Shown here piece by piece: positions 38,090-48,524 of a DNA stretch of 64,000 bases. A model generated the notes under the pieces. It made no database searches. It was given only the letters and a program-made list of their open reading frames with translations, and was not told the DNA's origin. The first letter of the stretch is position 1, and each line of letters opens with the position of its first letter. Source of the DNA: Pseudomonadota bacterium (GTDB lineage: Bacteria; Pseudomonadota; Gammaproteobacteria; Steroidobacterales; Steroidobacteraceae); NCBI GenBank assembly GCA_025356075.1, contig JANXUT010000053.1, forward strand, positions 186,001 to 250,000, in the 5' to 3' direction. A program made the translations under genes and the position numbers.

Positions 38090-39310
38090 ATGGCCCGAGT
38101 GCCGTCGCTTTCCGCTCCCGCCCCTGCCATGACGACCGCGCCTGCCGCCGCGGCCCCGGCGCGCATTGGCCTGGTGCTGCCGGGCGGCGGCGCGCGCGCC
38201 GCCTACCAGGTGGGCGTGCTGAAGGCGGTCGCGGAACTCGTGCCGCGCGATGCGCCGCTGCCGTTTCGGGTGATCTCGGGAACCTCCGCCGGGGCCATCA
38301 TCGCGGCGATCCTCGCCTCGCACGCACCGCAGTTCCGCCTGGGCGTATCGAGCCTCGAGCGGTTCTGGCGCAACTTCCGCGTCGACCAGGTCTTCCGCGC
38401 CGATGCCGGCAGCATGCTGCGCGCCGGGCTCCATTGGCTGCTCGCGCTCGTCTCGGGCGGCTACCTGATGCCACCGCCGCGCTCGGTGTTCGACAACTCG
38501 CCGCTGCGCGAGCTCCTCGAGCGGCACGTCAACTTCGCGCGCATCCGCCAGCACCTTGATCACGGCAAGCTCGATGCGCTCGCCGTGAACGCCTCGGCCT
38601 ACCGCACCGCGCTTTCGGTCGCTTTCTACGAGTGCGCGCGCGAGACGACGCCGTGGCTGCACAGCTGGCGGCTCGGCGAGCCGGCCGAGCTTGGCCTCGA
38701 CCACCTGATGGCGAGCGCGGCCGTGCCGTTCCTGTTCCCGGCCGTCTACATGGACGGCGAGTACTACGGCGACGGCGCGATGCGCCAGCTCGCACCCTTG
38801 TCGCCGGCGATCAATCTCGGGGCCGAGCGGCTGCTCGTCATCGGCGTCAGGCCGCCGCCCGTCGTGACCGGCATCACGGCGCCGTCGGCGGAGGTCATCC
38901 CGCACTCACACGCGGGCCCCGCGCGCGCGCCCAGCTTCGGCCAGATCTTCGGCTTCATGCTCGACACGCTTTTCATGGACGGCGTGCAGTACGACCTCGA
39001 GCGGCTGCAGCGCGACAACCTGCTCATCACGGCGGCCGGCGGCGCGGCGGCGGGGCTGAAGCGCATCGAAGCCGTCTCGATCACGCCGCGCACCGACTTC
39101 GGGCCGATCGCGCAGGAACACCAGGAGGATATGCCGCGGCCGCTAAGGATCCTGCTGCGCACGATGGGCGCGGCCAATCCGGGCGGCCGGACGCTCCTCA
39201 GCTACCTGTTGTTCCAGGGCAGCTACACGCGCGACCTCATTACGCTCGGCTACGAGGATGGCCTCGCCAGGCGCGAGGAGATTCAGGCGCTGCTGCGCAG
39301 CGAGCCGTGA
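38090..39310 (+). CDS. Patatin-like phospholipase
   Basis: 406 aa from the ATG at 38090 (a second ATG at 38129 is possible). Patatin hallmarks: oxyanion-hole loop PGGGARAAYQVGVLKA, GTSAGA with the nucleophilic serine, and DGAMRQLAPLSPAI with the aspartate of the Ser/Asp dyad. LGVSSLERFWRNF and PFLFPAVY are conserved in the proteobacterial subfamily. Probably an acyl hydrolase on membrane lipids, in the cytosol; no signal is seen. The 3' end overlaps the convergent rapZ 3' end by 28 bases. Confidence 0.92.
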   Translation: MARVPSLSAPAPAMTTAPAAAAPARIGLVLPGGGARAAYQVGVLKAVAELVPRDAPLPFRVISGTSAGAIIAAILASHAPQFRLGVSSLERFWRNFRVDQVFRADAGSMLRAGLHWLLALVSGGYLMPPPRSVFDNSPLRELLERHVNFARIRQHLDHGKLDALAVNASAYRTALSVAFYECARETTPWLHSWRLGEPAELGLDHLMASAAVPFLFPAVYMDGEYYGDGAMRQLAPLSPAINLGAERLLVIGVRPPPVVTGITAPSAEVIPHSHAGPARAPSFGQIFGFMLDTLFMDGVQYDLERLQRDNLLITAAGGAAAGLKRIEAVSITPRTDFGPIAQEHQEDMPRPLRILLRTMGAANPGGRTLLSYLLFQGSYTRDLITLGYEDGLARREEIQALLRSEP

Positions 39311-40149
39311 CGGGCGACGACGTCCGGATAGCGCGCCGCGAAATGCTGGCTCAGCCGCTCGACCAGGAAGACCGAGCGGTGCTGCCCGCCCGTGCAGCCG
39401 ATCGCGACGGTGAGATAGCCACGGTTGTTTTCCTGGTAGAGCGGGATACGCCGCTCGAGGAACCCGATGATGTCGGCGAGCAGTGCCTGCACGGCCGGCT
39501 GCGCCTCGAGGAAGGCGATGACCGGCGCATCGCGTCCGGACAGTGGCTGTAGCAGCGGATCCCAATAAGGGTTCGGCAGCGTGCGGGCATCGAAGACGAA
39601 ATCGGCTCCACCCGGGATGCCGTACTTGTAGCCGAATGACTCGAACATGATCGAGAGCCGTCCGGAACGGCGCTTCTCGACGCGCGCCCGGATCATCTCC
39701 CGGAGCTCGTGCACGCTCGTATGGGTCGTGTCGATGACGAGGTCGGCGGAGTAGGTGATGGGCTCGATGAGCCGCATTTCCTCGGCCATCGCGCCTTTCA
39801 GGTCGATGCCCTCGCGCAGGAGCGGATGGCGCCGGCGGGTCTCGCCGTAGCGCCTGAGCAGCATGTTCTCGTCGGCGTGCAGGTAGATGATCTCGCAGCC
39901 GATGCCGCTCTTCCTGAGCTCGCGGACGATGTGCGGGACGCTGGCGATCTCGTCGGGTTCGTTGCGCGCATCGAGGCCGACCGCGCTTCTCTCGTAGATG
40001 CGGCTCTTCAGGCGCACCGAATGCGAGATGAAGGCGTTCAAGAGCCCGGCCGGGATGTTGTCGATGCAGTACCAGCCGAGGTCCTCGAGCATGTTGAGGG
40101 CCACGCTCTTGCCGGAGCCGGACAGGCCGCTGACGATTACCAGGTGCAT
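39283..40149 (-). CDS. rapZ: RNase adapter protein RapZ
   Basis: 288 aa. In enteric bacteria RapZ binds the small RNA GlmZ and brings RNase E to it, tuning GlmS. The N-terminal kinase-like part has the P-loop GLSGSGKSVAL; Walker B-like VIDTTHTSVHELR follows, and the C-terminal half has FGYKYGIPGGADFVFDART, NPYWDP and the IGCTGGQHRSV strand. I use the ATG at 40149 (MHLVIVSG); two upstream ATGs are in frame but lack similarity. It is the last gene of rpoN-hpf-rapZ; ptsN, which normally sits between hpf and rapZ, is missing. Confidence 0.95.
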   Translation of the reverse strand: MHLVIVSGLSGSGKSVALNMLEDLGWYCIDNIPAGLLNAFISHSVRLKSRIYERSAVGLDARNEPDEIASVPHIVRELRKSGIGCEIIYLHADENMLLRRYGETRRRHPLLREGIDLKGAMAEEMRLIEPITYSADLVIDTTHTSVHELREMIRARVEKRRSGRLSIMFESFGYKYGIPGGADFVFDARTLPNPYWDPLLQPLSGRDAPVIAFLEAQPAVQALLADIIGFLERRIPLYQENNRGYLTVAIGCTGGQHRSVFLVERLSQHFAARYPDVVARHGSLRSSA

Positions 40150-40264
40150 CGCACTCTCACGCATCCATGAGGCGGGCAGGTGCACCCGCAGCGCCGATGG
40201 TACGGCGTGCGCGGACGCGACGCGAGCGGGGTCTTGTGCAGTGCCGGTTGTCGCCGCGTGGCCG

Positions 40265-40582
40265 TCAGATGCGGCCGCGCGGCGCCTCGGCGGCGTGGTG
40301 ATCGGCGCGCTTTTCCTTGTGCTTCTTGACCAGCCGATCGAGCTTGTCGGTCAGGACGTCGACCGCCGCGTACATGTCCGATTCGTCGGCGTCGGCGTGG
40401 ATGTTGTTGCCGCGGACGTGCAACGTAGCCTCGGCCTTGTGGGAGAGCTTCTCGACGGTTAGCACGCAGTGCACGTCGATGACCTGGTCGAAGTGGCGCA
40501 CGATGCGGTCGAGCTTCTTCTCGACGTAGCTCTTGAGGGACGCCGTGATATCGACGTGATGTCCAGTCAGGGTGAGCTGCAT
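40265..40582 (-). CDS. hpf: Ribosome hibernation-promoting factor (short HPF)
   Basis: 105 aa protein that binds the 30S decoding channel and helps form inactive 100S ribosomes in slow growth. LTLTGHHVDITASLKSYVEKKLDRI is the standard beginning of HPF/YfiA; KAEATLHVRGNNIHADADESDMYAAVDVLTDKLDRLVKKHKEK is the conserved C-terminal part. Short form, as in gammaproteobacteria, with a basic tail. It follows rpoN with 29 bases between, the classical arrangement. Confidence 0.96.
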   Translation of the reverse strand: MQLTLTGHHVDITASLKSYVEKKLDRIVRHFDQVIDVHCVLTVEKLSHKAEATLHVRGNNIHADADESDMYAAVDVLTDKLDRLVKKHKEKRADHHAAEAPRGRI

Positions 40583-40611
40583 GCGCGTTCTCCTTGGGAT
40601 CTACCGACCAT

Positions 40612-42069
40612 TCACCGCACTGTAATCTTGCGTCGTTCGCTCGACGGCGGAATCTGCAGCGCCTCGCGGTACTTTGCGACCGTGCGGCGCGCGACGTTCG
40701 CCCCATCCGCGGCGAGGAGCTCTGCGATCCGGCTGTCGGACAGCGGGTTGCCGGCGTCCTCGCCCGCGATCAGCTTCCTGATCTTGGCGCGGATCGCCGT
40801 CGAGGACATTTCCGTGCCGTCCGTCGCGCCGACGTGGCTCGAGAAGAAATAGCGGAACTCGAACACGCCGCGCGGCGTGTGCATGTACTTGCCGGTCGTG
40901 ACGCGCGAGATCGTCGATTCGTGCATCTCCACTGCATCTGCGACATCGCGCAGCACCATCGGTTCCATCGACTCATCGCCGTGCTCGAAGAACTGCACCT
41001 GGCGCTGCACGATGCAGCGCGCGACCTTGAGCAGCGTCTCGTTTCTTATCTCGAGGCTGCGGAGCAGCCAGCGCGCCTCCTGCAGCTGCGAGCGCATCAC
41101 CGCGTGGTCGGCGGCGCGGGTGACGAGGCCCGCGTAGCTCTGGTTGAGCCGCACCCGCGGCAGCGCCCCGGCGTTCAACTCGACCGCCCAGCCGTGCGGG
41201 CCGCGGCGCACGAAGACGTCCGGGACCACGTAGTCGGGCTGGCTCGGCTGGATCGTCGAGCCCGGCCGCGGGTGGCAGCCGCGCACCAGCGCGAGTGCGC
41301 GCAGCAGCTCATCCTCCTCAAGCTCGAGCGTGCGCCTCAGCACCGTGTGCTGCTGGCCGGCGACGAGGTCGAGGTGCGAGCGCGCGATGCGGATCGCATC
41401 GGCGACGCCCGGGGTGTCGGGCGCGAGCTGCGCGAGCTGCAGCTCGATGCACTCGGCGACGTTGCGGGCGCCAACGCCGACTGGGTCGAAGGCCTGCACG
41501 ACGGCGAGCACCCGCTCGATCTCGGGGAGCGCGACGTTGAGCTCCGACTCGAGCACGCCCCGGATATCCTCGAGCGAGTCGATCAGGTAGCCGTCGTCGT
41601 TGACCGCATCGATGATGGCGCGGCCGATCGCGAACTCGCGCGCGCCGAGCCTCGCGAGCTCGAGCTGCCAGGACAGGTGTTCCTGCAGCGTCTCGCCGCG
41701 GTCGTCGGAGAATTCCTGCGCACGGTCATCGCCCGACCACGGCGCATCCGAGGTGGCCGCGCCCGGTCCCTCGTCCCAGCCGTCGTCGGAGGCATCCTCG
41801 GCCGCGGACTCGGCCGGCGCCGCTACCTCGCTGCCGGTCTCGGTGCGGGTCTGGTCGGGCGCCGGGCCGCTCGCGGCATCGGCGGCCTCGAGCGGTACCT
41901 CGCCCTCGCCGTCCTCGTCCGCCTCGAGCATGACGTTCTGCTCGAGCGCTTCGCGCACGGTCTGCTGGAGTTCGAGCGCCGGCAGCTGCAGCAGCCTGAT
42001 CGCCTGCTGGAGCTGCGGCGTCATCGTCAGCTGCTGGCCGAGGCGGAGCTGCAGTGCGGGTCTTAGCAT
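40612..42069 (-). CDS. rpoN: RNA polymerase sigma-54 factor
   Basis: 485 aa. Region I is the Q-rich LGQQLTMTPQLQQAIRLLQLPALEL at the start (activator interaction); a long acidic region II (about 50-140); the core-binding region III; the helix-turn-helix; and the RpoN box ARRTVAKYREAL near the C-terminus, which contacts the -24 element. Everything is present and intact. It starts the minus-strand set rpoN-hpf-rapZ and follows lptB with 47 bases between. No -24/-12 promoter with activator sites was found in this window by eye. Confidence 0.98.
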   Translation of the reverse strand: MLRPALQLRLGQQLTMTPQLQQAIRLLQLPALELQQTVREALEQNVMLEADEDGEGEVPLEAADAASGPAPDQTRTETGSEVAAPAESAAEDASDDGWDEGPGAATSDAPWSGDDRAQEFSDDRGETLQEHLSWQLELARLGAREFAIGRAIIDAVNDDGYLIDSLEDIRGVLESELNVALPEIERVLAVVQAFDPVGVGARNVAECIELQLAQLAPDTPGVADAIRIARSHLDLVAGQQHTVLRRTLELEEDELLRALALVRGCHPRPGSTIQPSQPDYVVPDVFVRRGPHGWAVELNAGALPRVRLNQSYAGLVTRAADHAVMRSQLQEARWLLRSLEIRNETLLKVARCIVQRQVQFFEHGDESMEPMVLRDVADAVEMHESTISRVTTGKYMHTPRGVFEFRYFFSSHVGATDGTEMSSTAIRAKIRKLIAGEDAGNPLSDSRIAELLAADGANVARRTVAKYREALQIPPSSERRKITVR

Positions 42070-42116
42070 CGGGGGCGGGGGCTACCTGGGCGCGCCACTA
42101 CGCGGGCGCCGCCGGT

Positions 42117-42842
42117 TCACATCCTGAAGTCTTGCCCCAAGTACACCTCACGGACCTCCGGGTTGGCAAGGATCTCCGCCGCGGATCCCGAGGCGATGAC
42201 TGAGCCCTGGTTCACGATATACGCGCGACCACATATCCCGAGCGTTTCCCGGACGTTATGGTCGGTAATCAGCACTCCGATGCCACGTGCCCGCAAGTGT
42301 TCTATGCTTCGTTGAATGTCCGCGACCGATAGCGGATCCACGCCGGCGAACGGCTCATCGAGCAAGATGAACTGCGGATCCGCCGCGAGCGCCCGCGCGA
42401 TCTCGACGCGTCGCCGCTCGCCACCCGAGAGGCTCTGGCCAAGGCTGTCGCGGATGTGCCCGATGTGCAGCTCATCGAGCAGCGCCTCGAGTCGCGCCGC
42501 GCGCGCATCGCCATCGAGCTTGGGTCGCGTCTCGAGGATCGCGCCGATGTTCTGCGCGACGGTGAGCTTCCTGAAGACCGAAGCCTCTTGCGGCAGGTAG
42601 CCGAGCCCGAGCTGCGCGCGCCGGTGCATCGGCAGGCTCGTGAGGTCGCGCTCATCGAGCTGGATGCGGCCGCTATCGCAGGGCACGAGCCCAACGATCA
42701 TGTAGAAAGCGGTCGTCTTGCCGGCGCCGTTCGGACCCAGGAGCCCTACCACCTCGCCCGAGGCGACTTCGAGCGACAGGTCCTTGAGCACCGTCCGGCT
42801 CTTGTACTTCTTGCTCAGGTTCGAGGCGGACAGCCGGCTCAT
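42117..42842 (-). CDS. lptB: LPS export ABC transporter ATP-binding protein
   Basis: Cytoplasmic ATPase that powers LPS extraction by LptFG and its transport over the LptC-LptA bridge. 241 aa. Walker [14 protein letters not shown]-loop [13 protein letters not shown], signature [15 protein letters not shown], Walker [14 protein letters not shown] and the H-loop ITDHNVRE are all in place. Its ATG overlaps the lptA stop by four bases (ATGA), so translation is coupled. The next gene downstream is rpoN. Confidence 0.98.
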   Translation of the reverse strand: MSRLSASNLSKKYKSRTVLKDLSLEVASGEVVGLLGPNGAGKTTAFYMIVGLVPCDSGRIQLDERDLTSLPMHRRAQLGLGYLPQEASVFRKLTVAQNIGAILETRPKLDGDARAARLEALLDELHIGHIRDSLGQSLSGGERRRVEIARALAADPQFILLDEPFAGVDPLSVADIQRSIEHLRARGIGVLITDHNVRETLGICGRAYIVNQGSVIASGSAAEILANPEVREVYLGQDFRM

Positions 42843-43444
42843 GGCTTCGGCTTCGTGTCCGGCTTGTTTGGCTGGATGGTCAGGGTGATCGGGTCGCCGC
42901 CCTGATCGTCTGGATTCGCGCGCAGCTTCTGCGCCTTCATGTCATAGACGAGCGTGCGCCCCGAGATCTCGTGCTCGCCGTCGGTGAGCGTGGCGCCGTC
43001 GCTAAGGCGCACCGTCGCGGCGCCAAAATCGTAGTCGATGTGCGTCGCGTGGCCACGCGCGACGCGCTTGTCGCGGCGCTGTTCGAATACGGCAGGCGCA
43101 CCGGTGATCTGGGCATCGACGATGCTGTTCGCGACGAACTTGACCCGTGCCGTATCGCTTGCGATCGAGCCGTCCGGCATCGTGATCTTGACGTTGCCGT
43201 GGAACTCCCACTGGCTTCCCTTGGTGTCGAGGCCGTCAGCGGTCGCTTCGTCCGCCTCGATCGCGTAGGGCCCCTGCGTGATGCGAATCGCGTGGAATGC
43301 GCCCGTGTTGTTCTTGTAGTCGATGTCCGAGGAGCGGGCGGCGACGTGAACCGCGGCGGTCGGGTCGAACAGGGGCTCGGCGGCGCTCGACGCGACGCAG
43401 ACAAGGAGTGCTGTCGCGAGCCAGCTAGCGCGTGAAGGTGCCAT
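42839..43444 (-). CDS. lptA: LPS periplasmic transport protein LptA
   Basis: Periplasmic beta-jellyroll protein bridging inner and outer membrane for LPS movement. 201 aa, with signal peptide ([19 protein letters not shown]) and the OstA-N domain: [54 protein letters not shown] and [25 protein letters not shown]. Its start overlaps the lptC stop by 20 bases and its stop overlaps lptB by four. The tail after residue 180 is Pro/Lys-rich and probably disordered. Confidence 0.93.
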   Translation of the reverse strand: MAPSRASWLATALLVCVASSAAEPLFDPTAAVHVAARSSDIDYKNNTGAFHAIRITQGPYAIEADEATADGLDTKGSQWEFHGNVKITMPDGSIASDTARVKFVANSIVDAQITGAPAVFEQRRDKRVARGHATHIDYDFGAATVRLSDGATLTDGEHEISGRTLVYDMKAQKLRANPDDQGGDPITLTIQPNKPDTKPKP

Positions 43445-43970
43445 TGACCGCCGATTCTAGCCGCACGGTCTCGCGCTTCAAGTCGGCCTGCATGCCGCGC
43501 GCGCTGACCTGGTTGGTGGACATCTGCATGTGGACCGCATCGTCCGTGGTCGCGCGCTGCTGGTCGACGTCGAGCTTCAGGTGCTCGGTGCGCATCACTG
43601 CGCCGCCTTCGTCCGGGAAGCTCACGCGCACGTCGCCCGCGAGCAGCACCGTCTTGCCGCTCGGCAGCAGCGTGCCGCCGAGCGAGGTCATGACCCAGTC
43701 GCGGCCCGGCTCCGGCAGGTAGTTGACCTTGAGCTGCTCGAGGGTCACATCGCCGTGCTGCTCGACCTGGCGCGCGTTCGCCGCGTGGACCTTGAGCGTC
43801 AGCCTGCCGGTCGCATCGGTCTGCTCGAGTTCGGCGCCTGTCAGGTAGTAGCCAGGCTGGACGATCGCGGCCGGCGCCGCGGGCCCGTCGGAATCCGGCC
43901 GCGCCAGCCACCAGGAGGCGGCCGCCAGCAGGGTCAGGAGGCCGAGCGCGACCGGCGGCGGCACTCTCAT
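43425..43970 (-). CDS. lptC: LPS export protein LptC
   Basis: Bitopic inner-membrane protein joining LptFGB to LptA. 181 aa: membrane helix at about 5-22 (VALGLLTLLAAASWWL) and a periplasmic jellyroll domain with YYLTGAELEQTDATGRLTLKVHAANARQVEQHGDVTLEQL, TLLPSGKTVLLAGDV and the closing DDAVHMQMSTNQVSARGMQADL. It sits between kdsC and lptA with overlaps at both ends, the normal gammaproteobacterial order. Confidence 0.94.
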   Translation of the reverse strand: MRVPPPVALGLLTLLAAASWWLARPDSDGPAAPAAIVQPGYYLTGAELEQTDATGRLTLKVHAANARQVEQHGDVTLEQLKVNYLPEPGRDWVMTSLGGTLLPSGKTVLLAGDVRVSFPDEGGAVMRTEHLKLDVDQQRATTDDAVHMQMSTNQVSARGMQADLKRETVRLESAVNGTFTR

Positions 43971-44452
43971 GTACGCGCTTCGATGAGCAGGTCGCAGATC
44001 TCGCGCACCGCACCCGCGCCGCCGCCGAGGCGCGTCACGTGGTGGGCGGCGGCGAGCACCGACGGGTGGGCGTCGGCGACCGCGATCGGCAGCGCAACGA
44101 GAGCCATGATCGCCAGATCCGGCGTGTCATCGCCGACGCACGCCGTCAGCGTCGCAGGCACGCCGGTGTCCCGCAGGAGCGCGCCGAGTGCCGCCGCCTT
44201 GTCCTGCGCGCCCTGCCGTACGTGGCGGATGCCAAGCTCCGCCGCGCGGCGCGCGACGGCGGGCGACTCGCGCCCGGAGATGATCGCGACCGCCACGCCG
44301 GCGGACTGCAGCGCCTTGATCCCGGCGCCGTCGCGCACATGAAATACCTTGAGCGCCTCGCCGTCGGCGCCGAACCACAGGCGCCCGTCCGTCAGCACGC
44401 CGTCGACGTCGAGTACGAGCAGCTTGATCCGGTCGGCCGCCTCGAGGTTCAC
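43967..44452 (-). CDS. kdsC: 3-deoxy-D-manno-octulosonate 8-phosphate phosphatase
   Basis: HAD phosphatase that makes Kdo from Kdo-8-phosphate for LPS. 161 aa (short C0-type). Motifs: LLVLDVDGVLTDGRL (motif I with both aspartates), IISGRESPAV (motif II), KAAALGALL (lysine motif III) and GDDTPDLAIM (motif IV). The GTG start overlaps the kdsD stop codon (GTGA). Together with kdsD it supplies Kdo to the waaA product at the window start. Confidence 0.96.
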   Translation of the reverse strand: MNLEAADRIKLLVLDVDGVLTDGRLWFGADGEALKVFHVRDGAGIKALQSAGVAVAIISGRESPAVARRAAELGIRHVRQGAQDKAAALGALLRDTGVPATLTACVGDDTPDLAIMALVALPIAVADAHPSVLAAAHHVTRLGGGAGAVREICDLLIEART

Positions 44453-45459
44453 ATCACACCGGCGCGCAGCAGATCGTGCACGTTGAGCGCGCCCTGCACG
44501 CTTTGCTCGGCGTCGACGACGAGGAGCGCGGTGATGCGGTGTCGCTCCATCAACAGCACGGCCTCCGCGGCCAGCTCGCGTGCGCCGATGGTGCGCGCGT
44601 TCGCGGTCATTACGCTTCGCATCGGCGTCGCATGGATGTCCAGGCGCCGGTCGAGCGCACGCCTGAGGTCGCCGTCGGTGAAGATCCCGAGCAGGCGCCC
44701 CTCGGCGGACACGATGGCGGTGAGGCCGAGCCCCTTCCGGCTCATCTCGAGCAGCCCCTCCGAGACCATGCTGTCGGGACCGACGCGCGGAATCTCATCG
44801 CCCGTGTGCATGACGTCGGCGACGTGCAGCAGGAGTCGCCGGCCGAGGCTGCCGCCCGGGTGCGAGCGCGCGAAATCCTCCTCCGTGAAACCGCGCAGCC
44901 GCAGGAGCGCGACCGCCAGCGCATCACCCATCGCAAGCGCCGCCGTCGTGCTCGCGGTCGGCGCAAGGTTGAGCGGGCAGGCTTCTTCGGGGACGCTGAC
45001 GTCGACGTGCACCTCGGCGGCGCGCGCGAGCGTCGAGGCCGGGTTGCCGGTGAGCGCGACCAGCGGTACGCCGAGCCGCTTCAGGACAGGCACGAGCACC
45101 AGGATCTCGTCGGTCTCGCCGGAGTTCGAGAGCGCGAGCACCAGGTCCTCGCGCGTGATCATGCCGACGTCGCCGTGCCCCGCCTCGGCCGGGTGCAGGA
45201 AGAACGCGGGCGTCCCCGTGCTCGCGAGGGTCGCGGCGATCTTGCCGGCGATGTGGCCGGACTTGCCCATGCCGGTCACGATCACCCGCCCACGGCAGCC
45301 CTCGAGGAGGCGGCAAGCGCGTACGAAGTCGCCATCGACGCGTCGTGCGAGCACCGTGATCGCTTCGGCCTCGATGCCAAGCGTGCGCCGGCCGAGCGCG
45401 AGCAGCGCCGCCTCGTCGAGCGGCTCGGGGGCAGTGGTGGATTGCGCAGGCGTCGCCAC
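44449..45459 (-). CDS. kdsD: Arabinose-5-phosphate isomerase
   Basis: Turns ribulose 5-phosphate to arabinose 5-phosphate, the first committed step to Kdo. 336 aa. An N-terminal SIS domain (VIVTGMGKSGHIAGKIAATLASTGTPAFFLHPAEAGHGD; ALSNSGETDEI; histidine in RSHPGGSLGRRL) is followed by two CBS domains (from VADVMHTGDEIPRV and from HATPMRSVMTANA). It is the first gene of the kdsD-kdsC-lptC-lptA-lptB-rpoN set. The GTG start faces bolA across a 159-base divergent gap. The mla transport genes that often lie here are absent. Confidence 0.97.
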   Translation of the reverse strand: MATPAQSTTAPEPLDEAALLALGRRTLGIEAEAITVLARRVDGDFVRACRLLEGCRGRVIVTGMGKSGHIAGKIAATLASTGTPAFFLHPAEAGHGDVGMITREDLVLALSNSGETDEILVLVPVLKRLGVPLVALTGNPASTLARAAEVHVDVSVPEEACPLNLAPTASTTAALAMGDALAVALLRLRGFTEEDFARSHPGGSLGRRLLLHVADVMHTGDEIPRVGPDSMVSEGLLEMSRKGLGLTAIVSAEGRLLGIFTDGDLRRALDRRLDIHATPMRSVMTANARTIGARELAAEAVLLMERHRITALLVVDAEQSVQGALNVHDLLRAGVM

Positions 45460-45539
45460 GCGCGGACCTCAAGAGCGGTGAGTAGGCCATCATAGCAACT
45501 CGGGGTACGGGCGGGTCCGGTGCCCGGCGCGCCGGTGCT

Positions 45540-45567
45540 TTGCCGCCGGGCGCTCTTTCACTACACT
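45540..45567 (+). promoter_or_regulatory. Candidate promoter for bolA-murA
   Basis: TTGCCG (45540-45545) and TACACT (45562-45567), 16 bases apart, about 50 bases upstream of the bolA-family ATG in the divergent gap to kdsD. No other clear feature is seen in this gap. Confidence 0.35.
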
Positions 45568-45618
45568 CGGCGCCACCCGCAGGTCCGCGGGCAGCTTTTC
45601 CCGGGGACGAGCACGCGT

Positions 45619-45864
45619 ATGAAGGTGGCAGAGGTCAAGGCGAGCATCGAAGCCGGATTGCCGGGCAGCCGCGTCATCGTGCGGTCGGACGACGAGGTCC
45701 ACTTCGAGGCGGTCGTGATCGCCCCGCAGTTCACCGGCCGGCGAGCGCTGCAGCGCCACCAGCAGGTGTACGCGACGCTCGGCGCCGCGGTCGGCCGCGA
45801 GATCCATGCGCTCTCGATCGAGGCGCACACGCCCGAGGAATGGTCCGCCCGCGGCGGTACCTGA
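45619..45864 (+). CDS. ibaG: BolA family protein (IbaG/YrbA-like)
   Basis: 81-aa BolA-fold protein from ATG at 45619. MKVAEVKASIEAGLPGSRVIVRSDDEVHFEAVVIAPQF is the N-terminal half; RALQRHQQVYATLGAAVGREIHALSIEAHTPEEW contains the conserved RHQQVYATLG block. BolA proteins partner with monothiol glutaredoxins in Fe-S transfer; IbaG usually sits directly before murA, as here (nine bases). The frame is open further upstream (to 45520) but without family similarity. Confidence 0.93.
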   Translation: MKVAEVKASIEAGLPGSRVIVRSDDEVHFEAVVIAPQFTGRRALQRHQQVYATLGAAVGREIHALSIEAHTPEEWSARGGT

Positions 45865-47150
<1,286 letters not shown>

Positions 47151-47164
<14 letters not shown>

Positions 47165-48350
47165 GACGGGCGACGATCGGCAGCTGCGCCGAGAAGCGTC
47201 CCTGCCCCGGGCGCAACACCTCGAGCCGCACCGTGCTGCCGGGCGCCTGGCGGGCGATCGAGCCGAGGAACTCCTGGTCGGTCCCGATCGCCTTGCCATC
47301 GAGCGTGGTCAGCACGTCGCCGCGGGCGAGGCCCGCCGCCGGGGCGGTGCTCGAGGTGTCGATGTCCATGATCTGCACGCCGTGCACGGGCTCGCCGCGC
47401 GAATCGACGGCCGCGGCCGGCAGGCTGCGGACGACGAGCCCTGACCAGCCCCGCGTGACCCGGCCGCGCAGCTCGATCTCGGTCGCGACGCCGCGCACGA
47501 GGTTCACCGGAATCGCAAAGCCGATGCCCTCGACACCCTGCTCGCGCGACAGGACCGCCGTGTTGATGCCAACGAGCCGGCCGTCGGTCGTCACCAGAGC
47601 GCCGCCAGAATTCCCCGGGTTGATCGCGGCGTCCGTCTGGATGAAGTTCTCGAGCAGCGCGACGCCAACCTGCGAACGGCCGGTCGCACTCACGATCCCC
47701 TGCGTGACGGTCTGGCCGAGACCCTCGGAGTTGCCGATCGCGAGCACGACGTCGCCGACCCGCAGCTGGTCCGAGCGGCCGAGCGCCATGACGGGAAGCT
47801 TCGGCAGGTCAATCTTGAGGATCGCGAGGTCGGTGTCGGGGTCGGTGCCGACGAGCTGCGCCGGCGCCGAGCGGCCGTCGAGCAGCTGCACCGCGATCTC
47901 CTGCATGCCGCGCACGACATGGAAGTTCGTCGCGATGTGGCCCTTGGCATCGAGGATGACGCCCGAGCCCAGGCTACTCTCCGAGCGGCGGCGGAACTCC
48001 GGCAGGCCCGGCAGGAACGGCGCGAGCTGCGCCGGCACCTGCCGCTCGATGACGACGCGGCGGGTCGAGATGTTGACCACCGCCGGGGCGCCACGCGCCA
48101 CCGCGTCGGCGTAGCTCGAGGGCCCGGCGTTTCGGGCGGGCGCCTCCGCCGGCTCGGTCGGCGGCTCCGCCGCGACCGGGGTGACGGGCAGGGTGGCCGC
48201 CGGCGCGGCGGGCGCGGCGGCGGGCCGCGTGGCGGCGGCGCTTCGGGCCGGCAGGAGGCTCGGGTCGACGTAGATCGCCGCGAGCGCGATGGCAAGGCCG
48301 AGCGCGATCCACGGTGATAGAAAGGTCGCGAGTCGAAGGAATCGGTGCAC
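47151..48350 (-). CDS. degS: DegS-like trypsin-family periplasmic serine protease
   Basis: Envelope stress protease; in enteric bacteria DegS starts RseA cleavage that frees sigma-E. 399 aa: N-terminal membrane helix (LATFLSPWIALGLAIALAAIYV) and an Ala/Pro-rich linker (about 35-75), protease domain (about 80-285) with His in TNFHVV, Asp in DTDLAILK and Ser in NPGNSGGALV, then one PDZ domain (about 290-399; AGLARGDVLTTLDGKAI). One PDZ plus the anchor favours DegS/AlgW over DegP/DegQ, which have two PDZ domains. It is convergent with murA and divergent from petA. Confidence 0.93.
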
Positions 48351-48411
48351 GAGGCTCCCCCGCGCGCGATCCGCAGCGGCCGGTCCGCTGCATGACGCGG
48401 TGCAACGTGTG

Positions 48412-48417
48412 TATAAT
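48412..48417 (+). promoter_or_regulatory. Candidate -10 element for petABC
   Basis: A perfect TATAAT lies 107 bases before the petA ATG, in a very GC-rich setting. No strong -35 is seen at 16-18 bases (best is CTGCAT). The AGGGG at about 48513-48517 is the petA ribosome binding site. Confidence 0.5.
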
Positions 48418-48524
48418 GCGCGATCCCTCGAATTCGCGAAACCGTGAGTCCGCGCGGCCGGTTACGCGCGTTTTGCGTGGGCGGGTCGTACCGATGCCGG
48501 GGCGGGCATCCACAGGGGTTCAGC

